A model generated the notes under the pieces. The model did no database searches and was not told the origin of the DNA. It saw only the letters and a list, made by a program, of their open reading frames with translations. From assembly GCA_016722025.1 (NCBI GenBank), contig JADKGZ010000014.1:4955-68954 (forward strand): 64,000 nucleotides of DNA, given 5' to 3'. Below, piece by piece: positions 63,426-64,000 of the stretch. The stretch comes from Acidimicrobiaceae bacterium (GTDB lineage: Bacteria > Actinomycetota > Acidimicrobiia > Acidimicrobiales > Ilumatobacteraceae). A program made the translations under genes and the position numbers. Every line of letters begins with the position of its first letter. Position 1 is the stretch's first letter.

Positions 63426-64000
63426 ATGACGTCTCGTCGAACCTTCCTGATCGCCGTGTGTGCTGCGGCCTCGCTGATCGCCGGCTGCAGTGACGAGCAG
63501 CGGCCCGGGCACCACCACCACTGCCCCAACCGCCACCACCGTGGTGGCGACCACCATTGCGGTCACCACCACTGCCGCTGCGACCACCACGTCGACCACC
63601 TCCACCACCTCGACGGTGCCGGCCACGACGACGACCACCATCGCGCCGGTGCTCGGTCTCTCGCTGTCGGCGACGGGCCTTGGCGACGCCCAGTTCGGTG
63701 CCGACGCCGATGGTGTCGTCGACTACGTCAACTCCATCCTCGGCATCCCCACCACCGACTCCGGATGGGTCGACCCGGTGGCCACCGGGGTTGCCTGCCC
63801 CGGCACCGCCGTGCGCTTCGTCGACTGGAAGGATCTGTCGCTGTTCTTCACCGACTACCTCACCGGTGTGCGTCACTTCGCCTCGTTCACGTATGGGCAG
63901 GCATTCGGCGATGTCATCGCTCCGTTCGGTCTGGCCACGAGTGCCGACATCGGCGTCGGCTCCACGGTGGCGTCGTTGCGTGGGGCCTACCCGGCGGTCA
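63426..64000 (+). CDS. Lipoprotein with Thr-rich linker (partial, frameshifted)
   Basis: Signal peptide with lipobox LIAGCSD (Cys21). One base is gained or lost near 63495; the corrected frame is a Thr/Ala linker (GTTTTAPTATT type) followed by a folded domain beginning LGLSLSATGLGDAQFG, open to the window end. No family recognised. Uncorrected, the linker reads as a false His-rich stretch. Confidence 0.7.
   Translation, partial: MTSRRTFLIAVCAAASLIAGCSDEQRPGHHHHCPNRHHRGGDHHCGHHHCRCDHHVDHLHHLDGAGHDDDHHRAGARSLAVGDGPWRRPVRCRRRWCRRLRQLHPRHPHHRLRMGRPGGHRGCLPRHRRALRRLEGSVAVLHRLPHRCASLRLVHVWAGIRRCHRSVRSGHECRHRRRLHGGVVAWGLPGG

Noticed and set aside
63490..63600. His-rich metal-binding stretch in the last lipoprotein
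   Set aside because: It arises from a frameshift near 63495. The correct frame is a Thr-rich linker typical of actinobacterial lipoproteins.

Overview
The window is high-GC DNA from an actinobacterium, most likely of the class Acidimicrobiia (Ilumatobacter or Microthrix-like). The assignment is by inference from gene content: a NucS mismatch endonuclease, a UvrD2-like helicase with an HRDC-like tail, a fused 2-oxoglutarate decarboxylase/acyltransferase (Kgd), an F420-type luciferase-like oxidoreductase, a DUF2510 domain and a SufR-type regulator. The block dprA-xerC-whiG-M23-rpsB-tsf-pyrH-frr-cdsA-dxr-rseP-ispG also matches the gene order of other Actinobacteria. It reads as ordinary chromosome. 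I saw no tRNA, rRNA, CRISPR array, transposase or phage genes.

Layout. 1-2.1 kb: glycerol catabolism (FAD glycerol-3-phosphate dehydrogenase-like enzyme, glpK). 2.2-10.5 kb: DUF2461, a HerA-like ATPase, a SufR-like Fe-S regulator divergent from two tandem PLP enzymes, carbonic anhydrase, clpP. 10.5-24.7 kb: comM, dprA, xerC, whiG, a degenerate LytM protein, the translation genes rpsB-tsf-pyrH-frr, cdsA, and the MEP isoprenoid genes dxr and ispG around rseP. 24.7-32.2 kb: nucleoside phosphorylase, manA, nucS, an ABC1 kinase, an orphan PEP-swivel protein and an MFS exporter. 32.2-34.8 kb: a corrupted G/C-saturated block hiding an M16 peptidase. 34.8-46 kb: a His-rich membrane protein with a duplicated outer domain, enoyl-CoA hydratase, an inositol-monophosphatase/CysQ-type phosphatase, ettA, a DUF2510 microprotein, a PuuD-like membrane protein, and sulfate assimilation plus siroheme genes (cysH-cysD-cysN-cobA, with a cysG-like gene divergent). 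46-64 kb: kgd, a HAD hydrolase, a NYN/S1 RNA-binding protein, xthA, thioesterase, uvrD2, a PH/SHOCT protein, SMP-30, galK, an LLM oxidoreductase, hydrolases, an acyl-CoA racemase, PIG-L deacetylase, a phosphoglycerate-mutase family gene and lipoproteins.

Two window-wide properties stand out. First, about 22 start codons are preceded at 5-11 nt (mostly 6-8) by a TANNNT hexamer and have no Shine-Dalgarno sequence. This is the signature of leaderless mRNA. In two places divergent genes share overlapping hexamers within about 25 bp. Second, at least 15 genes, including rpsB, dxr, rseP and cdsA, carry a single-base frameshift, and there are poly-G tracts of 22-51 nt at 23.3 kb and 32.3-34.8 kb. 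Both look like sequencing or assembly error rather than biology, so broken genes are annotated across the shift with the shift position given.
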